Shown: positions 1 to 9,177, numbered from the stretch's first letter. The stretch is DNA of 64,000 bases from Akkermansiaceae bacterium UBA956 (GCA_002293145.1 DBCO01000007.1:124001-188000), one strand, 5' to 3'. Made by a program: numbers and translations. The notes: generated by a model from the sequence alone, not told the origin.

Positions 1-496
1 AGCAGAATAACAGAATGCATACCGGAAGAAAGCGCCCGTTACCAACGGTTATCAGCTTGCGCGCTATCCAGAGATCGATTTTCTGATACGACAACGCCGA
101 TGCCAGTGCGAAGCCACCAAAAAACATAAAGATCAGCGGATCCGCAAAAGGCAACAAGGCCGTTTTGATATCGCTCACACCCATGATCGTCGCAAGCAAT
201 GGCATGAGTAACGCGGTCGCCGCCAAGGGCATCGCTTCGCTCAACCACAGAAAAGCAATGCAGGTGAGAATGCCAAGTCCGATCGAAACTTGTCGCGCAT
301 CCAGATCCGTTGATACCGTCTGCTTCACATGGCCTGGCATCCAGTAAAGAACCGCTACCATCATCGCTATGCCCACCAGCACCAACCAAGTCCGCTTACG
401 CCGAAAAAATGGCGAAAACATATCGGTATAATGAATGTCCTCATGCGGATACTCGCTATCAAGAAACGATGGTTTATGCGGTGGTTCTTCGTCCAT
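1..496 (-). CDS. DASS/SLC13-family anion:sodium symporter, N-terminal part (cut by window edge)
   Basis: Reading leftward from the ATG at 496, an open frame runs to the window edge (about 165 codons). After a charged cytoplasmic N-terminus of about 45 residues comes a membrane segment, then the stretch FLWLSEAMPLAATALLMPLL and a glycine-rich FADPLIFMFFGGFALA segment. Both are characteristic of the divalent anion/sodium symporter family (dicarboxylates, sulfate, citrate). The start codon lies one base beyond the stop codon of the upstream deaminase gene (stop 498–500, ATG 494–496), so the two are almost certainly co-transcribed and translationally coupled. The substrate cannot be read from the visible part, and the C-terminal half is outside the window. 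Confidence 0.8.
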   Translation of the reverse strand, partial: MDEEPPHKPSFLDSEYPHEDIHYTDMFSPFFRRKRTWLVLVGIAMMVAVLYWMPGHVKQTVSTDLDARQVSIGLGILTCIAFLWLSEAMPLAATALLMPLLATIMGVSDIKTALLPFADPLIFMFFGGFALASALSYQKIDLWIARKLITVGNGRFLPVCILLFC

Positions 497-497
497 C

Positions 498-974
498 CTA
501 ATACGCAGTGCGCTGTGGCAATTGTTGATATTCGTCTGCTAAAACGAGCGCCTCAGCCCGTAGAAGTTCGGTTGAAGCAATTTTTCGAAGCTCGGGAGTT
601 TTCGCAAATTCTTCAAAAATCGCAGTGTCATCAAAGCCGATGGCGGCGGCATCGGAAATACGAAATCCATAGTAGATGCGATCAATCCGTGCCCAATGAA
701 TGGCTCCGAGGCACATCGGGCAGGGTTGACCAGTCGTGTAAATATCGCAGCCGTGCAGGGAAAAAGAATCGCGGCGCGCGCAGGCATCGCGAATGGCGCT
801 GATCTCACCGTGCGCAGTGGGATCTTTGCTGGCAAGCACTTGGTTCCAGCCCTCACCAATGATTTCTCCTTGTCGCACAATGACCGCACCGAATGGTCCA
901 CCCTGGCCTTCGTTCATGCTTTTGCGAGCCACGGATATGGCGCGGCGCATGAAATCATCTGGCGTGTGGACCAT
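498..974 (-). CDS. Guanine deaminase-like zinc nucleoside/nucleobase deaminase
   Basis: This is a 158-residue protein of the cytidine/deoxycytidylate deaminase fold. Zinc site motifs are visible: a TAHGE segment near residue 53 (His ligand and catalytic Glu) and PCPMCLGAIHWAR near residue 84 (two Cys ligands). The downstream FGFDDTAIFEE-like region (GFDDTAIFEE here) matches bacterial guanine deaminases of the Bacillus GuaD type more than tRNA adenosine deaminase TadA. The usual HAE is HGE here, which is conservative with respect to the catalytic residues. The likely reaction is guanine to xanthine plus ammonia in the cytoplasm. It sits 9 bases after the cytochrome-motif gene and directly before an anion transporter, suggesting an operon. 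Substrate assignment is an inference from family resemblance. Confidence 0.8.
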   Translation of the reverse strand: MVHTPDDFMRRAISVARKSMNEGQGGPFGAVIVRQGEIIGEGWNQVLASKDPTAHGEISAIRDACARRDSFSLHGCDIYTTGQPCPMCLGAIHWARIDRIYYGFRISDAAAIGFDDTAIFEEFAKTPELRKIASTELLRAEALVLADEYQQLPQRTAY

Positions 975-983
975 GAGCGAGAA

Positions 984-3773
984 TCAATGATTGAAGATAA
1001 ATTCCTTTGAGTTTAGAATCGACCAGAACACGTCATTAAGAATTTCGCGTTTTTCGTTCTCGTCCTTGCCCTTGGCGAGGAATTCGTTGAGATGCTTGAT
1101 TTCACCCTCCGTTGGCGGACGACACAGCGCTCGCAGGTAGAGATGCTCGATGATCTCTTGATGTGATTTTTTCTCTTCCAACATTGGTTGGATAATCTTG
1201 CCCTGATTCACGCGGTTGTGTGTGTTATCACCGTTGAGCAAGTGCAGTGCTTGCGAGAGGTTGGGCTCCAACTTGACTTCGCAGGAGCAAACTGTAGCAC
1301 GAGTAGCACGGCCGAAGGTGGTCAGGAAATAGTTCGAGGTATTGCCATCGGCGATTTGTACGGCACGGGCCCCGAGCGGTAGGCCTTTGAATTTGTTCGG
1401 CGTTCCAGTGACTTGGGAAATGGCATCGAGCAAGACCTCTGCGCGAATCCGCCGAATGAGCGAATGAGAAAAATTTCGACTATCGGTGGCATTGGTCGCA
1501 TTGGTGCGTGAGGAAAGCTGATAGGTGCGGGAGGTGCAAATGTCGCGCACGAGCTTTTTGATATCGAAGTTGTATTCGACAAAATGCTTTGAAAGCGCAT
1601 CGAGCAGTTCTGGGTTCGAGGCGGGATTAGTAATGCGCATGTCATCGACCGGATCGACGATGCCGATGCCAAAGAAGTGTGACCAAGTGATGTTCGCTAC
1701 GTTGCGGGCGAACCATGGATTGTCGGGACCTGCCAGCCAGCCAGCTACGGCTTGACGGCGAGTTTGTTTGGTGAGGTCAGGCGCAGGGCCGCCAAGGAAC
1801 TTGGGCGGCACAGGTTTTTTCGTCACCAAATGCGGCACTTCACCATCGGCATCGAATACAATGCGCTCGCGCGGATCTTCGGCGTTCTTGCGTTTCACTT
1901 GGGCGAAGAATGAGGCAAAGCCATAGTAATCTTCCATGGTCCAGCGATCGAATGGGTGATTGTGGCACTGCGCACATTGAATGCGAGTGCCCATGAAGAC
2001 CTGCGCGATGTTTTCCGTCAGCTTGAGCACATCTTGCTCGATCTGGAAGAAGTTCGTAGCGGGTTGGGAAAAGGTGCCACCTTGTGAGCCAAGGATTTCA
2101 CCAATGATTAGATTGAATGGTGTGTTACTGGAGATGCGATCACGCAACCAGTTGTAATAATTTAATGCGGCCTTGTAGCTCACTTGCTTCGGACCATCAT
2201 TGAATGTACGGATCTGCAAGAGCTCGGCCCATTTCATCGTCCACATTTCTGAGAATTCCTTGCGGGCAATGAGACTATCAACCAAGGTTTCGCGTTTTTT
2301 TGGATTGGTATCAGCGAGAAATGCTGCACGCTCTTCGATGGTGGGCAACTCTCCAATGATATCAATGCTGGCACGACGCAAGAAGTCTATGTCTGAACAA
2401 AGTTCGGAGGGGATGATGCGCAGTTTGTTAAGCTTGGCAAAGACGGCATCGTCGATGTAATTGTACGATGGCACATCGGGTCGCACGTAATCGGTTTTCT
2501 CCGGAATCACAATTGCTTGTGTTCCCTCTGTAAAGGTGTGGAAACGGGCTAATAGAAACGCTTCACCGCGGTTCTTTGAGGTAGCAATGCCTTTGCGGTA
2601 GTCGATGCTCGCCGAGTTATCATTCGACGAAGTGAAAGAGCAAAGGTTGGTGACATCGCGGTCCGTACCGTCCGAATAGGTGGCCGTGACGATCAAGGGC
2701 ACCTTGATGTCTTTTCCTTTCAATACAAATTCGGGCGGCTCAAGTTTAATGCCCGTGGGGTGGGGGATTTTGGTGTCGTCGTCAATGCCCGCACCATTTT
2801 TGATCCACTCGAGCATGATCTGATGGGCGCTGCTGCCCTTGGCGAAAAGCTTACCGCCTGTGTGAGGTACATCACCAACTGCTTTGGTGATCATCAATGA
2901 TTCCTCGGGCAGTGCGAGATTGATGCGACGACCGGGAAGCTGGGTGGTGATACTAAAGTGATCGCCATGGGGATCGAAGCCGTAGAGCGAGAGATGAAAT
3001 CCATCCTTACCACTGGCTGCGCCGTGACAAGAGCCAGAATTGCAGCCTGCCGAGGTCAGGACCGGCATGACATCCAGTTGGAACGATACTGCGCGCGGCG
3101 CGGTGGCATTGACGACTGAAACGGGGATTTTGTAGGACATCCCACGATATTCTACGAGTAATTCGGTGGCACCGTCCTTGAGTGGAGTAAGTGTGCTATC
3201 TTTGACCTGCGCGATGCTTGGATCGGCGAGAGTGAGTTTTACCTGGCGTGTGATATCGCGTGTGGCAGCGTCATCGAAGTAGGCAATTGCAATCAGCTTG
3301 TGAAAATCGGCATTAGTCTCGAGCTTGATCGCCTTGGGGAATGCCTCAATTTTAACGATCGCAGGGTCTGCGGGCGCGTCATACGGCGGCATGGCTTTTT
3401 TGTCAGCAGGTGCAAGTAATAATCCTTCAGGCCATGGGGCGCCAGCTTTGATCCACTCGACGAGACTATTGATTTCGTCCTCGCTCAATGGCTTGCCCTT
3501 ACCCTCGGGCGGCATGATGTCGACGTCGTCGTGAGGCAGTTTGACCCGCAAAATGATTTCTGATTTCTCAGGATTTTCCAAAAAAAGAGCAGGACCAGCA
3601 TCTCCGCCTACGAGCATTGACTCGCGCGTACTCATATCAAGTTCGCCCTTTTTTTTGTCAGCATAATGGCAGCTTAGGCATTTTTCCTCAAGCAACTGCT
3701 TAGGCAACTCAGCTGCCTGCGCCAGAGAGCAAGCACCGACGAGCATCAAGAAGAGGGCAAATAAGGGTTTCAT
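984..3773 (-). CDS. PSCyt1/DUF1549/DUF1553 protein with cytochrome c motifs and Ig-like domain
   Basis: This is a 929-residue exported protein of the Planctomycetes/Verrucomicrobia family. It has a signal peptide (about residues 1–21), then a haem-binding CLSCH motif near residue 32 (PSCyt1 domain). An Ig-like domain follows, then a CNSGSCHG motif near residue 245, a DUF1549 region containing CAQCHNHPFDRW near residue 600, and a C-terminal DUF1553 region. I start it at the ATG at 3773; an adjacent TTG at 3776 is also possible. Members are thought to be periplasmic electron-transfer or degradative proteins, usually followed by a DUF1501 gene. No DUF1501 gene is present here; a deaminase and a transporter follow instead. 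The biochemical role is unknown. Confidence 0.85.
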   Translation of the reverse strand: MKPLFALFLMLVGACSLAQAAELPKQLLEEKCLSCHYADKKKGELDMSTRESMLVGGDAGPALFLENPEKSEIILRVKLPHDDVDIMPPEGKGKPLSEDEINSLVEWIKAGAPWPEGLLLAPADKKAMPPYDAPADPAIVKIEAFPKAIKLETNADFHKLIAIAYFDDAATRDITRQVKLTLADPSIAQVKDSTLTPLKDGATELLVEYRGMSYKIPVSVVNATAPRAVSFQLDVMPVLTSAGCNSGSCHGAASGKDGFHLSLYGFDPHGDHFSITTQLPGRRINLALPEESLMITKAVGDVPHTGGKLFAKGSSAHQIMLEWIKNGAGIDDDTKIPHPTGIKLEPPEFVLKGKDIKVPLIVTATYSDGTDRDVTNLCSFTSSNDNSASIDYRKGIATSKNRGEAFLLARFHTFTEGTQAIVIPEKTDYVRPDVPSYNYIDDAVFAKLNKLRIIPSELCSDIDFLRRASIDIIGELPTIEERAAFLADTNPKKRETLVDSLIARKEFSEMWTMKWAELLQIRTFNDGPKQVSYKAALNYYNWLRDRISSNTPFNLIIGEILGSQGGTFSQPATNFFQIEQDVLKLTENIAQVFMGTRIQCAQCHNHPFDRWTMEDYYGFASFFAQVKRKNAEDPRERIVFDADGEVPHLVTKKPVPPKFLGGPAPDLTKQTRRQAVAGWLAGPDNPWFARNVANITWSHFFGIGIVDPVDDMRITNPASNPELLDALSKHFVEYNFDIKKLVRDICTSRTYQLSSRTNATNATDSRNFSHSLIRRIRAEVLLDAISQVTGTPNKFKGLPLGARAVQIADGNTSNYFLTTFGRATRATVCSCEVKLEPNLSQALHLLNGDNTHNRVNQGKIIQPMLEEKKSHQEIIEHLYLRALCRPPTEGEIKHLNEFLAKGKDENEKREILNDVFWSILNSKEFIFNH

Positions 3774-3780
3774 CAAATGA

Positions 3781-3810
3781 TTGTTACGCAGAAAATCGCA
3801 GGATGTTTCA
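3781..3810 (-). promoter_or_regulatory. Candidate promoter of the cytochrome-motif gene, leaderless geometry
   Basis: On the minus strand TGAAAC (3810–3805) and TAACAA (3786–3781) are 18 bases apart, and TAACAA ends 7 bases before the ATG at 3773. The -35 match is poor. The main support is the same -10-to-start distance seen at other genes in this window. Confidence 0.28.
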
Positions 3811-3988
3811 TGGGTGGAGAATTTTTTTCAATCAATTTCTTTATGATCTCGAGAATGACGTCGCGATGGTCTAAATCCCCGTGTTGGCATGTGACTTGCA
3901 CTTGACGTGCTGCGCATGGCTGTCATTCTGCTGTGTCACATTCCCGAGCACTGCACGCGGAGGAGTGGCATCAAGCGTCGGAAACAGG

Positions 3989-5683
3989 ATGAAAAAGGAA
4001 CATGCCATAGGGATTTTAGTGACGGTTACGATCTTGTTTGGGATCTTTTTCCTCTATCCTGCATTTACGATCGTGGGTGAGGCGTTTTGGAAGAAAGAGG
4101 GTGGATTGACCTTGGATTATATTGTAGCTGTGTTTCAAGATCCGGTCTATGTAGAGGGCTTGTGGAATGCTTTTCTACTGGGTATTGTTAGCACCGCGGT
4201 TACGTTGTTGATTTCCTTCCCGCTGGCTTTGTTGACGCATCGGTATGACTTTGCCGGAAAAAAAATCTTGAGCGTGTTGATCTTGATTCCGTTGATTCTG
4301 CCTCCTTTTGTGGGTGCTGTGGGAGTCAAGGAGATGCTTGGCGTGGATGGATCATTGAACGCGCTGCTGATTTATTGGGGCATGATGGATGCCGCGCGGC
4401 CATTTGATTGGCTCGCGGAAGGGCGTTTTGCGGGGATTGTGATTATGAACGCGCTGCACCTCTATCCGATTCTATACATGAACATCGCGGCAGCGCTGGC
4501 AAATCTCGATCCCTCCATGGAACAAGCTGCGCAAAACCTAGGCTGTCCGCCATGGCGTCGATTTTGGAAAATCACTTTCCCGCTGGCCTTGCCGGGAGTT
4601 TTTGCTGGCTCCTCGATTGTTTTCATCTGGGCTTTTACCGAGTTGGGTGTGCCCTTGGTTTTTGATTACGCTCGTGTGGCGCCGGTGCAAGTCTACGATG
4701 GCATCAAGGATTTGGGTGGAAATCCACTGCCTTACGCCATCGTTGCGATTATGCTGGTGATCTCGGCAGCTGTGTTTGCGTTATCGAAGTTGGTGCTTGG
4801 ACGTTCACCACTTGGCACGGCACCACGGCCAAAAGGTCGGAGCAATGACATCGCGCTCAAGGGTGCGAAATCTTGGCTAGTTACGGCAGTGTTCGTTGTG
4901 ATTTTTTTGATCGCATCTGTTCCGCACATGGGGGTGATTTTTCTCTCGATTGCGGGAGATTGGTATCAGACGATTATTCCCGAGAGCCTATCACTGCGGC
5001 ATTACGATGAAGCGCTGGGCAATTCGCTGGTCGTGCCATCGATCAAAAATAGCCTGTATTATGCCTCGATGGCGACACTAATCGACCTCGTGCTGGGACT
5101 AGCGATCGCATGGGTGGTAGTGCGAAGCAAAATCCGTGGTCGAGGTTTGTTAGATGCGATGGTGATGCTGCCACTCGCGGTTCCCGGCTTGGTCATGGCA
5201 TTTGGTTATCTAGCATTGTCGCAACCAGGAAAACCATTTGCGATCTTGGTGGGCGCGGATGGCAACCCTGCCTTGCTGTTGATTGTCGCCTACGCATTCC
5301 GACGATTGCCCTACATTGTGCGTTCCGCTGTGGCAGGTTTGCAACAGAGTAATCCTGTATTGGAAGAAGCCGCGCGATCGATGGGGGCCTCACCGCTGCG
5401 GACCTTGCGAAAAATTTCCATTCCCTTGATCGGAGCCAACCTCGCGGCCGGGGCGATTTTAGCCTTTGCCTTTGCGATGCTGGAAGTCAGCGATAGCTTG
5501 ATTCTTGCGCAGCAAACCGAGCATTATCCGATCACGAAGGCGATCTATACCCTGCTCAGCACACTAGGCAATGGAGTGCAGCTTTCCGCTGCGCTCGGTG
5601 TCTGGGCGATGGTTTTCCTGTCGGTCGCAATCATTGGTGCCGCTATGATTGGAGGCAAACGTGGCGGGCTATTTAAAGTATAA
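3989..5683 (+). CDS. Fused double ABC permease, iron(III)/thiamine (FbpB-like) type
   Basis: This 564-residue integral membrane protein has two consecutive binding-protein-dependent permease halves, about 12 hydrophobic segments in all. Each half carries an EAA-type cytoplasmic loop for docking an ATPase: EQAAQNLGCPPWRRFWKI near residue 178 and EEAARSMGASPLRTLRKI near residue 458. Fusion of the two permeases is usual in the FbpB/ThiP group that imports iron(III), thiamine or 2-aminoethylphosphonate. I chose the ATG at 3989 because the hydrophobic N-terminus starts there. The frame is open back to a TTG at 3881, but that stretch is not protein-like. No solute-binding protein gene lies nearby, and the next gene's ATPase belongs to a different ABC class, so the substrate is not predictable. 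Confidence 0.85.
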   Translation: MKKEHAIGILVTVTILFGIFFLYPAFTIVGEAFWKKEGGLTLDYIVAVFQDPVYVEGLWNAFLLGIVSTAVTLLISFPLALLTHRYDFAGKKILSVLILIPLILPPFVGAVGVKEMLGVDGSLNALLIYWGMMDAARPFDWLAEGRFAGIVIMNALHLYPILYMNIAAALANLDPSMEQAAQNLGCPPWRRFWKITFPLALPGVFAGSSIVFIWAFTELGVPLVFDYARVAPVQVYDGIKDLGGNPLPYAIVAIMLVISAAVFALSKLVLGRSPLGTAPRPKGRSNDIALKGAKSWLVTAVFVVIFLIASVPHMGVIFLSIAGDWYQTIIPESLSLRHYDEALGNSLVVPSIKNSLYYASMATLIDLVLGLAIAWVVVRSKIRGRGLLDAMVMLPLAVPGLVMAFGYLALSQPGKPFAILVGADGNPALLLIVAYAFRRLPYIVRSAVAGLQQSNPVLEEAARSMGASPLRTLRKISIPLIGANLAAGAILAFAFAMLEVSDSLILAQQTEHYPITKAIYTLLSTLGNGVQLSAALGVWAMVFLSVAIIGAAMIGGKRGGLFKV

Positions 5684-5724
5684 CATGTTTTTCCAAATGA
5701 CGCTAGCTTATCGTCCCCATTGAT

Positions 5725-6471
5725 ATGAGTGAACCATTCATCCGCATTCGTAATCTTCACCAGACCTTCGGCACACAGCATGTGCTGCGAGGGGTGAATT
5801 TGGATATTTATCGCGGCGAAACTCTCGTTCTGTTAGGTGCATCCGGAGGGGGTAAATCAGTATTAATGAAGCATCTGCCTGTGCTATTGCGTCCGACCAA
5901 GGGAGAGATTTTCGTGGGAGATGTAGAAGTGACGAAATTGCTCGAACGCGAGCTTGGTCCAACTCGCCATCAGATCGGCATGATGTTCCAAGGTGGAGCG
6001 TTGTTTGACTCGTTTACCGTTTTTGAGAATGTGGCATTTCCTCTGCGTGAGGAATCGGACTTGAAAGATTCTGAAATTCGCAAGCGAGTGAGCGATGCCT
6101 TAGAGATCGTCATGCTGAGCGAGCATCGAGAAAAATTTCCGTCCGACATATCGGGCGGCATGCGCAAGCGTGTTGCCTTAGCCCGTGCAGTGGTGAATGC
6201 TCCAGCCTGTATCATTTACGATGAACCGCATGCCGGGCTCGATCCGATGACCGGCGATACGATTGATAAATTGATCAAAAAACTCCAGCGTGAGCAAGGC
6301 ATCACCAACATTGTGATCACTCATGAAATCCGCTCGGTCTTCCGCATCGCGGATCGTGTGGTGTTCATGAAGGAAGGACAGATTTATTGGATCGGCACAC
6401 CGCAGGAACTCGAAGCCACCAAAGATCAGCTGCTGCGAGATTTCATCGAAGGCAACGCGCAGGATGATTGA
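5725..6471 (+). CDS. ABC transporter ATP-binding protein, MlaF (Mce-type lipid transport) class
   Basis: This is a 248-residue nucleotide-binding subunit. Visible motifs are Walker A GASGGGKS at residues 38–45, a Q-loop QGGALFDSFTVFENVAFPL, the signature SGGMRKR near residue 143, Walker B with YDEPHAGLDP near residue 165, and the switch His in ITHE. The SGGMRKR signature and the GGALFDS Q-loop are hallmarks of MlaF-like ATPases, which work with MlaE permeases and MCE-domain proteins in phospholipid or hydrophobic-molecule transport. No MlaE or MCE gene is visible here. It follows the fused iron-type permease by 41 bases, so it may power that permease or be an orphan. HA replaces the common TT/SS in the D-loop approach. 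Confidence 0.85.
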   Translation: MSEPFIRIRNLHQTFGTQHVLRGVNLDIYRGETLVLLGASGGGKSVLMKHLPVLLRPTKGEIFVGDVEVTKLLERELGPTRHQIGMMFQGGALFDSFTVFENVAFPLREESDLKDSEIRKRVSDALEIVMLSEHREKFPSDISGGMRKRVALARAVVNAPACIIYDEPHAGLDPMTGDTIDKLIKKLQREQGITNIVITHEIRSVFRIADRVVFMKEGQIYWIGTPQELEATKDQLLRDFIEGNAQDD

Positions 6472-6514
6472 GGCAATGGGACTGTGAATTTTACTCGTAG
6501 GGTAGGAGGATCGG

Positions 6515-6523
6515 TGCTAGAAT
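6515..6523 (+). promoter_or_regulatory. Extended -10 promoter of panC, leaderless geometry
   Basis: TGCTAGAAT (TGn plus TAGAAT, five of six matches to TATAAT) ends 6 bases before the panC ATG at 6530, so transcription would start at or next to the start codon. There is no good -35 box, as expected for an extended -10 promoter. An AGGAGG at 6504–6509 is 20 bases from the ATG, too far for a ribosome binding site. Confidence 0.45.
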
Positions 6524-6529
6524 TTCTTC

Positions 6530-7375
6530 ATGATTGTTGCCGCTGATACTGCTGCGTTAATGGAGAAAATTGATGTGATGCCGCGGCCTCTGTGTCTGGT
6601 GCCGACGATGGGGGCCTTGCATGAAGGGCATTTGGCCCTGATTCATGAGGCGCGCAGGGTGGTGGGAACAACGGGAACGGTGGCGGTATCGATTTTTGTC
6701 AACCCGATTCAGTTTGATCGCAAGGAGGATTTGGATAAATATCCACGGCCCTTGTCGGCCGATTTGGCTGCGTGTGAAGCGGCGGGCGCCGATTTGGTGT
6801 TCACGCCTGAGTCAGGGCAAATGTATCATGCCGATCACAGCATCACGGTGTCAGAAAATCGTCTATCGAGCTTCCTTTGTGGCGCCTCACGGCCTGGGCA
6901 TTTCAGTGGTGTTTGCACGGTGGTGATGAAGCTTTTCATGCTGTTTCGTGCGCAGAGCGCGGTTTTTGGTAAAAAGGATTTCCAACAACTCGCGATCATT
7001 AAGCGCATGGTGCGAGACCTGAACGTGCCGATCGAAATCATCGGTCATGCCACGATTCGCGAAGCTGATGGCTTGGCGATGTCTTCGCGCAATGTGAGGC
7101 TTAGTCCCGAGCAACGGGCGGATGCTCCGATCATCCGTCGATCTCTGACAGCGGCGCGCGATTTGCTATCGCTCGGAGAACGCCAAGCCGAGTCGATCCT
7201 CGCTGCGGCCCGGCATCATTTGGAAAAATCGCAGATGTTGAAGATCGATTATCTTTCGTTAGTCGATGCCGAAACGCTCGAACCCGTGGCGACCATTCGA
7301 CGTCCTGCGATTCTCGCGACTGCTTGTTTTTACGATACTGTAAGGCTCATAGATCACGTGGAGCTATTGCCGTGA
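6530..7375 (+). CDS. panC: Pantothenate synthetase
   Basis: This 281-residue cytoplasmic enzyme joins pantoate and beta-alanine with ATP to make pantothenate, a coenzyme A precursor. The nucleotide-binding HIGH-type motif PTMGALHEGH lies at residues 25–34. SIFVNPIQF follows near residue 58 and FGKKDFQQL in the middle. ADGLAMSSRN near residue 180 is the KMSKS-equivalent loop. Length matches the family (about 280 residues). panB and panD are not in the window. The gene probably has its own promoter, since a -10 box lies immediately upstream of the ATG, although it is only 58 bases after the ATPase gene. Confidence 0.96.
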   Translation: MIVAADTAALMEKIDVMPRPLCLVPTMGALHEGHLALIHEARRVVGTTGTVAVSIFVNPIQFDRKEDLDKYPRPLSADLAACEAAGADLVFTPESGQMYHADHSITVSENRLSSFLCGASRPGHFSGVCTVVMKLFMLFRAQSAVFGKKDFQQLAIIKRMVRDLNVPIEIIGHATIREADGLAMSSRNVRLSPEQRADAPIIRRSLTAARDLLSLGERQAESILAAARHHLEKSQMLKIDYLSLVDAETLEPVATIRRPAILATACFYDTVRLIDHVELLP

Positions 7376-7467
7376 TCGGTTGGCAATTTTATCATATTGC
7401 CACATGTTTGGTATCCTTGCATGCGGATGGAATGACTTCACTTCAGCACTAGCAGATTTGTTGGGGG

Positions 7468-9147
7468 TTAATCATCAGATGGGCGGACGTTCTCGATGAG
7501 GAAGAGTGCGTCTTGATAGTCACCGTTGGTAGCTTCTTCAAATCCTACAAGCACCGCATTAGTGACGGGATTTCCCAAAAAGGTGTGGATCGGAAATATG
7601 CGCGCTGGATGATCGACTTTCGGTTGGGTGTGGCTAGGGTCGAGCGGGATCGCGCCATGCGCGGTCTCAGCTACGAGCGAAAATGGCTCACTACCGGGGT
7701 CAAATGTTGCACTGGGCTTGCCATCGATCCAATGCGGGAAGAGGCACTGGTGGGCGTCGGATTTTTTTGATGAATCGGCGAGAGTGGCGATGGGTTTGCG
7801 CGTTGCATCACCGCGACTATGCCAGCGGAGTGGGATTTCTCCCGGAGGGGAAAAGCGTGCGAGTGGTGTGACACGGACGGGGGCATCGCTCGCGCGGACA
7901 AGAGAGTTGGCGGCTACGCCTGCGCCGATTTTTGGGGCTTTTGTATTGAGGTGAAGACCGCCGCCACCGACATCAAGGGGGATGCCCAATGCATCGGTGA
8001 TGCGCTGCAAGGGTGGCTCGTTATCTCCTTCTGGTGCCGCGAGGCTGATACCTTGGAGCACGACAAAGGTGCCAAGATCGGCGGGACCGATTTGCAGGCC
8101 AGTGGAGTAGCGTGCGGGAGGAGTGGTGTTCGAAGGCTTGAAATCAATGCGGATGCGGATTTTGCCCTGAGGAGCAAGGGTGGTTGGCGCGCCAGCGGGG
8201 AGGGTCGCTTGGAAAAGCTGTGAGTCGGAGCCTGTGAGAGAAAGATCGAGCGCGATGGGCTCTGAGCTGGGGTTGTTGATTTCCAATTCAGTGGAAGCTG
8301 GGGCTAGGCCTCGGACTTGGCTGAGGGCGACGTAGCGTGTGGCAGGCGAGAGTGGTGCTGCGAGTTTACGGATGCGGATGTTACGGTATTTGATTTCCGC
8401 ACCTTCGAGTTGGAGTCCGATATGACCTTCGGAAAGAGGCTTCATTGCATCGTCAGTGATTCGGAATAGGCGGCTGCGGATTTTTCCGTTTACAAGATGC
8501 ACGGCACTTTCAGAGCCGTGAACTATGGCTTCGACGCGGTTCCAGCCTTCGAGTTTATCATAGACGGGGTAGCGACCAACGTAGTGATGGTCTTGTTGAT
8601 TGCAAAATAAAGGCGTGCCTCCTGCTTCGGGTTGCAGCCCTGCTTCGCCTTGTCCGGGTGAGTTGTTAGGATCGGGATGCATCCATGTGAGACCACGGAC
8701 TTTAAGAAAAACAAGATCTCCTACATCGCCTTCTTGAATTTGGTATTCCATGGAGACTGGCCAAATTCCCCAGGTGCGTTTGTTTGGATCGGCGATGTGA
8801 TAAAGCAGTCCGGCATCGCGGAGCATGTCTTTGCGTGGCTCAAGTTTTTTAGGGCCCCAAGCATATTCGAAATCGAGATGGAAGCGACTATACCGTTCAT
8901 TGGTGACGATTACGCCGAAATCTCCACGCTGATCCAGTGGGGTATCCGCATACATGTGAACAGCTTCATCGCGAATGGAGATCAGTTTTTTCGGATCGGT
9001 GCCAACAGGTGTGTTTTCGATGGCGATGCTCCAGCCGTCGAGATTTCGTCCATTGAAGAGTTGCTTCCAGTTTTCATCCTGCGCGTGTGATAGATTCAGG
9101 GATATAATGGAACAGGCTGTTAGGGCAATTTTCTGCGATTTGACCAT
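7468..9147 (-). CDS. Exported DUF1080 (3-keto-disaccharide hydrolase) protein with C-terminal extension
   Basis: This is a 559-residue protein with a signal peptide ending near SHAQ (residue 23). The N-terminal 250 residues are a DUF1080 concanavalin-like beta-sandwich: WKQLFNGRNLDGWS at the start and EGHIGLQLEGAEIKYRNIRI at the end are classic for the family. An Ig-like section (about residues 265–375) and an uncharacterised C-terminal domain follow. Some family members hydrolyse 3-keto-disaccharides, and others remain uncharacterised. It is the last of seven same-strand genes, 30 bases after a ThuA–isomerase fusion, which fits a role in processing oxidised glycosides outside the cytoplasm. 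The specific substrate is not known. Confidence 0.85.
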   Translation of the reverse strand: MVKSQKIALTACSIISLNLSHAQDENWKQLFNGRNLDGWSIAIENTPVGTDPKKLISIRDEAVHMYADTPLDQRGDFGVIVTNERYSRFHLDFEYAWGPKKLEPRKDMLRDAGLLYHIADPNKRTWGIWPVSMEYQIQEGDVGDLVFLKVRGLTWMHPDPNNSPGQGEAGLQPEAGGTPLFCNQQDHHYVGRYPVYDKLEGWNRVEAIVHGSESAVHLVNGKIRSRLFRITDDAMKPLSEGHIGLQLEGAEIKYRNIRIRKLAAPLSPATRYVALSQVRGLAPASTELEINNPSSEPIALDLSLTGSDSQLFQATLPAGAPTTLAPQGKIRIRIDFKPSNTTPPARYSTGLQIGPADLGTFVVLQGISLAAPEGDNEPPLQRITDALGIPLDVGGGGLHLNTKAPKIGAGVAANSLVRASDAPVRVTPLARFSPPGEIPLRWHSRGDATRKPIATLADSSKKSDAHQCLFPHWIDGKPSATFDPGSEPFSLVAETAHGAIPLDPSHTQPKVDHPARIFPIHTFLGNPVTNAVLVGFEEATNGDYQDALFLIENVRPSDD

Positions 9148-9177
9148 AGATGTAAGCGTGAATGGGCTGAAGATTTG

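Noticed and set aside
3881..3988. Upstream in-frame extension of the fused permease from a TTG
   Set aside because: The 36 residues are Cys-rich and unlike a membrane-protein N-terminus; the ATG at 3989 begins the first membrane helix.
6504..6509. AGGAGG as ribosome binding site of panC
   Set aside because: It is 20 bases from the ATG and no alternative in-frame start lies at 5 to 10 bases from it.
7381..7402. TGGCAA...TTGCCA inverted repeat between convergent panC and DUF1080 genes
   Set aside because: The stem is only 6 bases with a 10-base loop and no T run follows on either strand, so a terminator call is not supported.
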